Below are positions 30,635 to 38,313 of a stretch of 64,000 bases of DNA, piece after piece. The translations under genes were made by a program, and so were the position numbers. Numbering within the stretch: position 1 is the first letter of the stretch; each line of letters begins with the position of its first letter. A model generated the notes under the pieces. That model worked only from the letters and a program-made list of their open reading frames with translations. It was not told the origin of the DNA and ran no database searches. Source of the stretch: a virus; IMG/VR virus record IMGVR_UViG_3300009127_000001, positions 1 to 64,000 of that record; one strand, written 5' to 3'.

Positions 30635-32597
30635 TGTGTATAGATCATCAAGTCATAAATTGTGTGAGATTAATAGATCAAAACCAAAAGGTATAAATTT
30701 ACTGCCGTTTGAAGGCTTTGACCAACATTTCTTTGATACATTACTCCTTGAAGATCAGATTGATTATTTGAGTAAAAAGTATCCAGAGGTGGATACCGAT
30801 CTTATCCAACAAGCTATCGATCTGGATAGAAAGAACGCTGAGAAACTCGTTCTAGGTCTGAATCAAGGTGTCATCGACAAGATTGACCAAGACTCTCTAG
30901 CAGCTGTAGCAGAACTAGATCCCTTTAAGAAGAGGGAGAAGAGCGAAGCAGAATTGAAGTATGCTGCTGAGGTGAGGAGAGCGAAGGAAGTACACCCCAA
31001 GTACTGGCAATGGATTATGAGGATCCAGAAAGAGGATCCTGACGCAGTATTTGATGAGGGATTGTTTCATTATATTGAGGGTGAAGGCCTTACCGACGAT
31101 CAATTAAAAGAGATGTCATTACAGGATGTGCAGGCGGCATCCCATCAATGGCATGAACAACAATTTGCTAATCAGAAAGTAGGAGGGGAATACGTACGAG
31201 GACCTGAACAAGCGGTGCATAAATCTGGTCCATTCTTCTGGATATCAGTTAAAAAAGACGATGCACGCATCGAGGGTGTGAAGATGCAGAATTGCATCGG
31301 CAAGTACTGTAATCCAGGTGATACTACTAAGATATTTAGCATGCGGAATAGATATAATAATCCGCATGTTAGTATGTCAATCACAAAAAATGCCGGTTCT
31401 GGCAAGTGGGCAGTTAATGAAATTAAAGGTAAGCAGAATAGAGCACCAATTGAGAAATATCATGAACCTATAATGGATTTTGTTAGGACTCTTATACGTA
31501 AGAAGGGAATAGAGATAACCAATCATTCCGATTTCTGGCGTCTTGAGATACCATTAGATGATTTTATAACATCATACCAAGGTGATATTACAGAAAATGC
31601 TCATTTGCTTGGTAAGCTCAATGATGAGAACTTGAATGCTATTATCAGTAAACAAGGTATGAGGCATGCTGATGAGAAAATTGTAAAGAGATTAACCGAA
31701 GATACGGTACTTGCTCTTTTACATAATAATCCTGCCGCCAAACAACAACAAGGCCATTACTATGGAAAACAAGGAGCCTGGTGGCTCTGGGACGCTGGTG
31801 AATTTGTTACTTTGGCTATAAAATATCGCAAGATATCGGAGGAAAAAGCATTGCAACTTGCTGAAGAAGGTAAATTGCCGCGTACAGCCCTATTGACTAT
31901 ACATGCAGCATACCATCCTGAGGACTTTATAGACGATATATCGAAGATCGATGTAGAGGATCTTGCCGCAGCTTTTAGAAATTATAAACACGCTATTGGG
32001 GCATTCCCTGGTAGGCATGATAGATTCGCAGATATAGTCGATGAAATGATGGCAAAGGGCGCATTAAGTAATGATATTGCTCCAGTAATGTTTGGGAATG
32101 TCCCGTTGGATCATATGACAAGGTTATTGCGATCCGCTGTTGAGAGCGAGGCTGGGAGTAATACGATTAATTTAATACTTACTTCGCTTACAGGTGAACT
32201 TGTTGAAGGAGATTTTGAGAGTAAGGTTGCTATACTAAGTCTTTTGCCGCCAGATTTTAGTATAGAATCCGCAGTGGCTGATGCAATAGTTTACAGCACT
32301 GAATTTGAGAATCTGTCTCAATTATATAGAATAGGTAATAAATCTATTAATGCAAAGCTGAAACACATGATGGCTGGAATAAGAGAGATAACGGCTAAAG
32401 AAGGAGAAATAACTTATCCGACTTTGAAGGGAACTTCTGCTAAGCTAGCCGCTGACACAGCTGAAGTACTGGAGATCGATGATCCAGCTGAACTACGAGA
32501 ACTTAGAATCATGACTAAGTCACGTGGTGTTAAGAAGCTTATCGACCGGAAATTAGCAAGATTACAGAGGTTGGAAGATGCTACGGCTACCGTTTGA
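30624..32597 (+). CDS. PcfJ-like protein
   Basis: 657 residues. The central region has VKMQNCIGKYC (about 214-224), FSMRNRYNNPHVSMSI (about 234-249) and WAVNEIKGKQNRAPI, the core signature of PcfJ-like proteins, a family found in conjugative elements and phages. Their biochemical role is not settled. The rest is helical. No ATG lies at the N-terminus: GTG 30624 and GTG 30636 are the candidate starts, and neither has a convincing binding site. The 3' end overlaps the next gene by 20 nt. Confidence 0.65.
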   Translation: MRNDVYRSSSHKLCEINRSKPKGINLLPFEGFDQHFFDTLLLEDQIDYLSKKYPEVDTDLIQQAIDLDRKNAEKLVLGLNQGVIDKIDQDSLAAVAELDPFKKREKSEAELKYAAEVRRAKEVHPKYWQWIMRIQKEDPDAVFDEGLFHYIEGEGLTDDQLKEMSLQDVQAASHQWHEQQFANQKVGGEYVRGPEQAVHKSGPFFWISVKKDDARIEGVKMQNCIGKYCNPGDTTKIFSMRNRYNNPHVSMSITKNAGSGKWAVNEIKGKQNRAPIEKYHEPIMDFVRTLIRKKGIEITNHSDFWRLEIPLDDFITSYQGDITENAHLLGKLNDENLNAIISKQGMRHADEKIVKRLTEDTVLALLHNNPAAKQQQGHYYGKQGAWWLWDAGEFVTLAIKYRKISEEKALQLAEEGKLPRTALLTIHAAYHPEDFIDDISKIDVEDLAAAFRNYKHAIGAFPGRHDRFADIVDEMMAKGALSNDIAPVMFGNVPLDHMTRLLRSAVESEAGSNTINLILTSLTGELVEGDFESKVAILSLLPPDFSIESAVADAIVYSTEFENLSQLYRIGNKSINAKLKHMMAGIREITAKEGEITYPTLKGTSAKLAADTAEVLEIDDPAELRELRIMTKSRGVKKLIDRKLARLQRLEDATATV

Positions 32598-33660
32598 GCA
32601 TCAATTGAATTTAATCCTCGAAGCTCAGTTTAGCGACGAGGAAAAACGAATGCTCGATGATATCATCGATCAGCTAGAGGACTATCGAGAAGCTGATTTC
32701 GGTACGTTACCTGGTGGAGTTTGTGCTGGTTCTCATTATCTTCAAAAAATGCGTTATGCTCTTGATAGTTTAAGAAATTATGGCAGAACAGCAACTCAGA
32801 TCGAAGCAGACAGAAGAAGACAACAAGAATCCGATTTGGAAGCAGCACGATATAGGTCATCGATTGATAAGATAAAAGAATTATGTAAGCGTGTTGAAAC
32901 TAGATTCCCAAGATTCTTCCAAGCCCTTACAGATCGATTTCAATTTGTACAACCTAATGGTAAACTAGTTAGCTATGAATATGAAAAAGCTATAACATCC
33001 GAGACATTAGCGGGGTTAGTAAGATTTTTTAGAAGACCTGAATATCAAGAACTTGCTGCTAAAGTCCAAGAATTACGTGATTTTGGGTTTAATATTTTCG
33101 GGAAATTATTGAATACTGATGGTGGAAAGTTCCGAACGAGATACTCATATATCACAGGTGTGACCCTAGCATATGATGGTCCTTGGCTAAGATTGGAACG
33201 ACCCGCTACTGGCAGTATGACTAGACCAAGAGTTGCGAAGATTAAAGAAGTGGAAGAAGCTGGTGGGGCTGATATACATATTGCTTGTTTGGGTGAGAAG
33301 GATTATTCGTATAGTGGGATTCAGCCACAAATACAAAAAATTGAGGTAGAAAATGTAACATTAGATCATATTGGTGAGATTATAGATACAGTTGATGTTG
33401 TAGCACATGCTACGCAAGGGATCGCATTGGTTACAGATATACACCTTATGGGTAATGATGTTGTTGAATATGTCATAGAGGTAGCAAAGAAACAAGGTGG
33501 AAGCAGTGCTCCCCATGGTGGAGCACGTTCATTCAACATACCATCGTCAGAAATAAGAGGTGTGCGGGACGTACTAAAGAAGATATATGAGCATGCCAGA
33601 GGATATCGAGGATATGCCAGGAAGAAAACAGAACTTGAAGAGAGTCTAATGAGGGTATAA
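32578..33660 (+). CDS. Unknown protein (360 aa), probable head-neck region
   Basis: Starts inside the PcfJ-like gene and ends 1 nt into the next gene (TAATG). N-terminal 130 residues helical and charged, then alpha/beta (YEYEKAITSETLAGLVRFFRR; VDVVAHATQGIALVTDIHL). No known motif. It lies between the PcfJ-like gene and the probable neck protein. Confidence 0.55.
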   Translation: MLRLPFEHQLNLILEAQFSDEEKRMLDDIIDQLEDYREADFGTLPGGVCAGSHYLQKMRYALDSLRNYGRTATQIEADRRRQQESDLEAARYRSSIDKIKELCKRVETRFPRFFQALTDRFQFVQPNGKLVSYEYEKAITSETLAGLVRFFRRPEYQELAAKVQELRDFGFNIFGKLLNTDGGKFRTRYSYITGVTLAYDGPWLRLERPATGSMTRPRVAKIKEVEEAGGADIHIACLGEKDYSYSGIQPQIQKIEVENVTLDHIGEIIDTVDVVAHATQGIALVTDIHLMGNDVVEYVIEVAKKQGGSSAPHGGARSFNIPSSEIRGVRDVLKKIYEHARGYRGYARKKTELEESLMRV

Positions 33661-34496
33661 TGGCCATACTTGCACCAGCAGACCTACCATCGGTCTTGAA
33701 GGTTCGAAGCGAGCCGATGAAAAAGTATGTCCTATCAAAGCTTGCCTTCCCCGTAACCGAAGTAGAAATTACTGAGGATCAATGGGAAACGATTTTTCGG
33801 GTTGCTGGTGATTTTATTTCTGGTTATTTTCCGAGGGAACAAAAATTAGCATTATTTTGGACTACTCCATTGCAGTCCACATATCCGTTACCGGCTGACG
33901 CATATTGGGTACAGGAAGTATCTTGGGATCCAGTAACGACGAGAATAGACGATGTTTTCGGCGCTGAGAGCTTTTTGTTTAATATTGGTAATATTTCTGG
34001 TATTCAGAATATTCTTACCGATTATCATTTACTACAGTCGTATCGTAAGTTCTCTCAAAAAGTTCTTGGGACGGAAGGACACTGGGAAGTAATAGGTGAG
34101 GTAGAGGGGAATGTTGAGGGTGATTCACTCGATGCTAAAGATCAATTGATAAGGCTTTACCCAACACCTAAGGGGGCATTCCCCGTTGTAATTCTGTATA
34201 TCCCGGTAGTCAATCATTTTCGGAGTCCTCAGGCCAGAGCAATTTGTTATGAGATGATGGAAGCTGAGGTAAAACATGCTGTGGGGATGGCTAGACGAAA
34301 GGTTGCCGGTATGCCTACACCTGATGGGGGCTCTATTAATTATGATGGCTCCGATTTGGTTCAAGAGGCAAATGCGGTCAAAGAGACAATTATAGAGAAA
34401 GCACTTAATTTAGGAGAGCCATATCCGGTTTTGATCTGGAATATATTATTGCCTATATTAATGTTTGGTGGTTCTCTGATCAAAGATATTATATGA
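33660..34496 (+). CDS. Probable neck (head-tail connection) protein
   Basis: 278 residues. Blocks such as LTDYHLLQSYRKFSQKVLG, IRLYPTPKGAFPVVILYIPVV and MEAEVKHAVGMARRKVAG resemble a conserved family of phage virion proteins found just before the tail genes in large myoviruses, thought to be neck components comparable to T4 gp13. The identification rests on this pattern and on gene order (neck, terminator, sheath, tube). ATGA overlap with the next gene. Confidence 0.5.
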   Translation: MAILAPADLPSVLKVRSEPMKKYVLSKLAFPVTEVEITEDQWETIFRVAGDFISGYFPREQKLALFWTTPLQSTYPLPADAYWVQEVSWDPVTTRIDDVFGAESFLFNIGNISGIQNILTDYHLLQSYRKFSQKVLGTEGHWEVIGEVEGNVEGDSLDAKDQLIRLYPTPKGAFPVVILYIPVVNHFRSPQARAICYEMMEAEVKHAVGMARRKVAGMPTPDGGSINYDGSDLVQEANAVKETIIEKALNLGEPYPVLIWNILLPILMFGGSLIKDII

Positions 34497-35332
34497 AAAT
34501 ACCTACTAATTATAAAGCACAATTAGGTGAAGCAGCAGATTTTTTATTAGATAAAAGTTGGCTTGAGCGATATTATCCTGCTCTTTCTACCAGACAAATA
34601 GGTGCTCTTGTAGGATGTGGTAAAAAGGCTGTAGTTTCTGCATTAAAACGACACAATATACCTATAAATTACAGACCGCGTGATATTAAAAAATCTAATC
34701 TTGATAAATTTGTTCGTTCTGTATCAATAGAAGCGATTGGTAAATTAAACAACAAAGATTGGCTGTACGATGCTTATATAATTCAAAACAAATCTAGAAC
34801 CGAGCTTGCTAGTGAGTTGGGTGTATCTTCTAAATGTGTTGGTGATTGGTTAAGAAAATTCGCTATAACTAAATCTAAGAAATTACGATTAGAGTGCTCT
34901 GCTCGCAGATATAAAGAATCTCAAGGTTTTGACATGTCTTCTGAACAAGCATGTAAGAAACGGATGCGGGGGAGACGTGGTTGTAGATTAGAAACTAAAA
35001 AAGGTGGTGCTTTTTGGTGTCATTCCAGTTGGGAAAAAGATGTAGCATTATTCCTCGATAACGATAATAGAGTTCTAACTTTTTCAAAAGATTCTATTAA
35101 GATCGAGTATCTTCATGATGAAAAGAAAAGGATTTATTATCCTGATTTCATGATAAAATTAGTTGATAAAATATTAATTGTCGAAGTGAAAGCTGCTAGG
35201 TTGCTGAATGATGATAGAGTACAGGCTAAACTAAGAGCTTTATATCAATATTGTGAAGCTATGTGCTTTGTTGCAATAGTGTTAACTGGCACAACATCAG
35301 TTGACCCAACAAAGATATTTGAGGAAGAATGA
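34493..35332 (+). CDS. Homing endonuclease with helix-turn-helix and PD-(D/E)XK-type nuclease
   Basis: 279 residues. Two helix-turn-helix-like units lie in the first half (STRQIGALVGCGKKAVVSAL and SRTELASELGVSSKCVGDWL). The nuclease half has HSSWEKDVALFLD, IYYPDFMI and ILIVEVKA, the E...PDF...ExK pattern of phage homing endonucleases related to Vsr/TnsA-type folds. It interrupts the neck region and is coupled on both sides by ATGA overlaps, so it is well integrated in the transcript. Confidence 0.75.
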   Translation: MKIPTNYKAQLGEAADFLLDKSWLERYYPALSTRQIGALVGCGKKAVVSALKRHNIPINYRPRDIKKSNLDKFVRSVSIEAIGKLNNKDWLYDAYIIQNKSRTELASELGVSSKCVGDWLRKFAITKSKKLRLECSARRYKESQGFDMSSEQACKKRMRGRRGCRLETKKGGAFWCHSSWEKDVALFLDNDNRVLTFSKDSIKIEYLHDEKKRIYYPDFMIKLVDKILIVEVKAARLLNDDRVQAKLRALYQYCEAMCFVAIVLTGTTSVDPTKIFEEE

Positions 35333-35838
35333 AAATGCCTACTAGATACCCTGTAGATATCGCACTACAATTAGAGGTCTTGCCCACCAACAAGATACTC
35401 GTGCCAGGGTGTGAACCTACATCAGCCTTATCATCTAATAAACTTTCAAGCTGGTTAGCACAACAGAATTGCGGTAGTGCTCTTGTTGATCTTGAGGAGG
35501 CCTTAGCCGCAATTCCTGGTTCATGGATAAAGTGGGGTAGTAACTGGGGTCGTGGGGCTATTCGTCAGAAATGGTTTGTATTGCCTGCAGTCGACGTTGA
35601 TTGCCCTTGTGCCAGCAAACCAGATTACTATCAAATGCTCAGGGATCTAGCTAGTGAGGAATTGCCAGTAGAGGAAGATTATGATTCATGTGATATAATT
35701 GGGATGGGATATTGCCCATCACCAGACTTTGAAGATACAGAAGCCCCACCTCGTAGTCCTTATAAAGAAGAGGGTGAATTTCCGGCTGGTGTCGGTGTAC
35801 TACCTCCTATTCCGCCATGGGGTATTAGTGGAACCTAA
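35329..35838 (+). CDS. Unknown protein, Pro/Cys-rich end (169 aa)
   Basis: Coupled to the endonuclease gene by ATGA; an ATG at 35335 is also possible. The N-terminal part looks folded (CGSALVDLEEALAAIPGSWI; WGSNWGRGAIRQKWFVLPAV). The end is acidic and Pro-rich. No family recognised. Likely a small virion or assembly factor by position. Confidence 0.5.
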   Translation: MKMPTRYPVDIALQLEVLPTNKILVPGCEPTSALSSNKLSSWLAQQNCGSALVDLEEALAAIPGSWIKWGSNWGRGAIRQKWFVLPAVDVDCPCASKPDYYQMLRDLASEELPVEEDYDSCDIIGMGYCPSPDFEDTEAPPRSPYKEEGEFPAGVGVLPPIPPWGISGT

Positions 35839-36134
35839 TCCACATCTAGTGGGCTACCACACTTTGGACACGTCTGGTCTTCTGATTCTTTATAGTCTTT
35901 CTCTGTTCGCCATTTCATATTTCGAATAGCTTTTGCTGCTTTTTCACATTCTTTGGCGAGTAATTCTCTCCATGTTACAGTATAACCAGTAAATTCATCT
36001 GTTCCAAATACTTCTTCTAAGTCTTTGGTGAGTAGATCTTTCATCCAGTCTTGTAGTGATTTGATGGGATTATAATTCTCTGACCAGAAGTCATCTTGTT
36101 CCCATCCGCATTTGTGACAGTGTAAAAAGGCCAT
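35835..36134 (-). CDS. Small zinc-ribbon protein (99 aa)
   Basis: ATG at 36134 with GGAGA 6 nt upstream. The N-terminus has CHKCGWEQDDFW and the C-terminus CPKCGSPLDVD, so the two Cys pairs probably meet on one zinc ion with a helical middle. It lies on the minus strand in the middle of a plus-strand structural block. Function unknown. Confidence 0.6.
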   Translation of the reverse strand: MAFLHCHKCGWEQDDFWSENYNPIKSLQDWMKDLLTKDLEEVFGTDEFTGYTVTWRELLAKECEKAAKAIRNMKWRTEKDYKESEDQTCPKCGSPLDVD

Positions 36135-36167
36135 CTCGTTCTCCAAATCTACTATAGAGGAATTGAT

Positions 36168-36794
36168 ATGTCCGTACACAGATTTGCGATTGATACCGGT
36201 CAAGTTAGTCCTGCTTTATTTAGCTCTGCTTGGGAGAGTTTTAGATCTGATATTGATCAGCATCATACACCTATTGCTATTCATGATGAAGAAAGCCGGG
36301 ATGTAAAACTGGCTAGAACGATGGCAGAGGAGATGATAAACGTAAGTGGTGCAGAGGTTAAGGTCTATACCAGGACTGAAAATGCTGATTATGATGCTGT
36401 ATGGGATGAAGATCCAGATCCTACTTATTGGAATGCATTTACTATTAAGGCCTTTTTCAAGCCTGAACCGATTCAAGTGGAATTAGAGAAATGGGGTTTA
36501 GATACTAAGAATACTGCTGAAGTAGCATTTAGCCATATGAGCATCTATGATAAACTTGGAGATAGGATGCTTCGTAGTGGTGATGTGATTCAGTTACCAT
36601 ATAATGCAGCGATGATCAACCCAAGGAATTTTAGGGTGCTTAATGGTACTCCTACGGGTAATTTTCGCTATATCTGGCTATATTATACATGCCAGGTTGA
36701 GACCCTTACTGCTGATATTGCAGTGCGACCTGAAGATGATATGCCAACAGAGGAGCAAATCAAGACCGGTGGTCAGTATAGGGAAAGCATTTGA
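36168..36794 (+). CDS. Probable neck / head completion protein
   Basis: 208 residues. GAGGA site before ATG. Contains YWNAFTIKAFFKPEPIQVELEKWGL, LRSGDVIQLPYNAA and NPRNFRVLNGTPTGNFRYIWLYYTC, a beta-rich layout like T4 gp14-type neck proteins and their relatives (IxLPYN followed by FxVxN..P). The gene order supports this: it precedes the tail terminator and sheath. Assignment is tentative. Confidence 0.45.
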   Translation: MSVHRFAIDTGQVSPALFSSAWESFRSDIDQHHTPIAIHDEESRDVKLARTMAEEMINVSGAEVKVYTRTENADYDAVWDEDPDPTYWNAFTIKAFFKPEPIQVELEKWGLDTKNTAEVAFSHMSIYDKLGDRMLRSGDVIQLPYNAAMINPRNFRVLNGTPTGNFRYIWLYYTCQVETLTADIAVRPEDDMPTEEQIKTGGQYRESI

Positions 36795-37066
36795 TGGCTG
36801 ATAAGGTAGAATGCGGGTCCCTTGGTGATCTTAGAAATAAGATTAGTAATGACCATGCAGCATTTTTCAATTTAATTGAGAAGGCTGCTGTTGGAGAAGT
36901 CACTAAAACTGTACCAAGTGCTGTGCGCAGAGAGACTGATTGGAAGGAGAGGGAGAGAACCCATACTTACGAATTCAAATCGGAGGAGGATAGGGCGAAA
37001 GTTGTAGCACGATTGAAAGAACTCGGACCACCATTTGCACTTATTGAGTTAGTGAAGGCAAGTTAA
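36794..37066 (+). CDS. Unknown small protein (90 aa)
   Basis: Start overlaps the previous stop (TGATG) and the end overlaps the next ATG by 1 nt. Charged alpha/beta protein with KERERTHTYEFKSEEDRAKV. A tail assembly role is likely only from its position between neck and tail terminator genes. Confidence 0.5.
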   Translation: MADKVECGSLGDLRNKISNDHAAFFNLIEKAAVGEVTKTVPSAVRRETDWKERERTHTYEFKSEEDRAKVVARLKELGPPFALIELVKAS

Positions 37067-37938
37067 TGCCAGTATATGATTTTGATGCTGACTTCTCAGT
37101 CAGGGGTGAGAAACTTCGAACACCGCCTACGGAGGTACCGTTTGGGCTTGGTGAAGTCCCTGCAGTCAGGCAGCTTAGTCATGTCGAGGGCGGTAGAAAT
37201 CCGTTTGATGGTACTGATTTTCTATCCTATCCTGAACATTTAGAGGAATTCTTAATTCCTGGGTTTAGGTCGCTAGACTATGCTATGAAGCAATATTGGT
37301 CTGGTATAAGAGTGCCTACTAAAGACAATTATCGTTTTATGCGGGTGAAAGTTGCTGGTGGCGATAAGAGCCTTATGATTTGGGCTGATGAGCTGAAAGA
37401 GGGTAGGGCTAGGTTGCCTGTGGCGGCGGTAAGCCGTGAGAGCCATGAATTCAATCCAGAGAAGTATAGTCCTCCATATGGTGCTATGACCGGGAGATAT
37501 TTGAGCAAGCAATATGATCAGATTGCTTTAGTGTTTCGGCCTACTCCGTGGCTTGTTGAGTATAATTTGATAATTTGGGCAGAACGTAAGAGGGATGCAG
37601 AGTATATATTATATCAAGTGCTAACACGTTTTAATCCGCTTGCTGAGTTCATTATGTTCGATGGCAAGTTGGAGGGTGGCGTACAAATACGTTTTGGCGG
37701 CTCTACTGATGCAAGTGATAAAGAGGCGGGGTTTGATCAACTTGCTAGAGTACGCTATGAATTTAATTGTACTGCTGAAGCTTGGTTGCCGTTGCCCGAG
37801 AAGATTGTCAAGACCGTACTTGGTAGGACTGTAGTGCTTAAGGAGCGGGTTAGTAATATACTACTTGCTTCTAAGTCACAATCGGTTGGGGCTGGTGGTA
37901 ATCTATGGTATGAACCTACTCAGACTGTTAGTGATTGA
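37066..37938 (+). CDS. Tail terminator / proximal sheath stabiliser (T4 gp15-like)
   Basis: 290 residues. It has RVPTKDNYRFMRVKVAGGDKS, LPVAAVSRESHEFN and WLVEYNLIIWAERKRDAEYI, followed by FNPLAEFIMFDG and a final VRYEFNCTAEAWLPLP. This order matches T4 gp15 (conversion of conserved 'PRI...SYN', 'YELSI.TR..DD..QI.EQILPYF', 'EWSL.FEVNGW'). It lies two genes before the sheath, the expected position. It would cap the tail tube and sheath and join them to the neck. Confidence 0.6.
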   Translation: MPVYDFDADFSVRGEKLRTPPTEVPFGLGEVPAVRQLSHVEGGRNPFDGTDFLSYPEHLEEFLIPGFRSLDYAMKQYWSGIRVPTKDNYRFMRVKVAGGDKSLMIWADELKEGRARLPVAAVSRESHEFNPEKYSPPYGAMTGRYLSKQYDQIALVFRPTPWLVEYNLIIWAERKRDAEYILYQVLTRFNPLAEFIMFDGKLEGGVQIRFGGSTDASDKEAGFDQLARVRYEFNCTAEAWLPLPEKIVKTVLGRTVVLKERVSNILLASKSQSVGAGGNLWYEPTQTVSD

Positions 37939-37997
37939 TACCCCCGGTAGATATTGGAAGTATGCTTCAAACTACGATCAGAAATGGAGACTAGACA

Positions 37998-38255
37998 ATG
38001 GCAAAGGCCGAAAAGTCACGAATGGTGAGGCTCTACAATTGTGGTACACAGATGATTCCTCTCCAGGTCAGACCACCTGGAGCTGATTTCTACACTGGTG
38101 AATCACAGGTGCGATTAGCACCTGGTCAGGACACTCTCCTTCCTCACAGCCACCTCCGGTGGGAACAGATCGAGAACCTTCAGAAACGTCGGATGATTAG
38201 GGTCATTTATGATAGTCAGGAAGCTGAAGACGCTGAAGCGGTAGTAAATCCCTAG
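37998..38255 (+). CDS. Small beta-rich protein, paralogue of the gene at 11245 (85 aa)
   Basis: Begins basic, then NCGTQMIPLQVRPPG, LAPGQDTLLPHSHLRW and IENLQKRRMIRVIYD. The same order of TQxIP, APG and xxLQxRxxIxxI appears in the minus-strand gene at 11245-11475. Located just before the sheath gene; a virion or assembly role is likely. A purine-rich GAGA sequence precedes the ATG. Confidence 0.65.
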   Translation: MAKAEKSRMVRLYNCGTQMIPLQVRPPGADFYTGESQVRLAPGQDTLLPHSHLRWEQIENLQKRRMIRVIYDSQEAEDAEAVVNP

Positions 38256-38313
38256 TTCATCTCGGCAAATATACCCATGAAGATGGAAATTTGATGATTT
38301 GGGAGTACCCATC

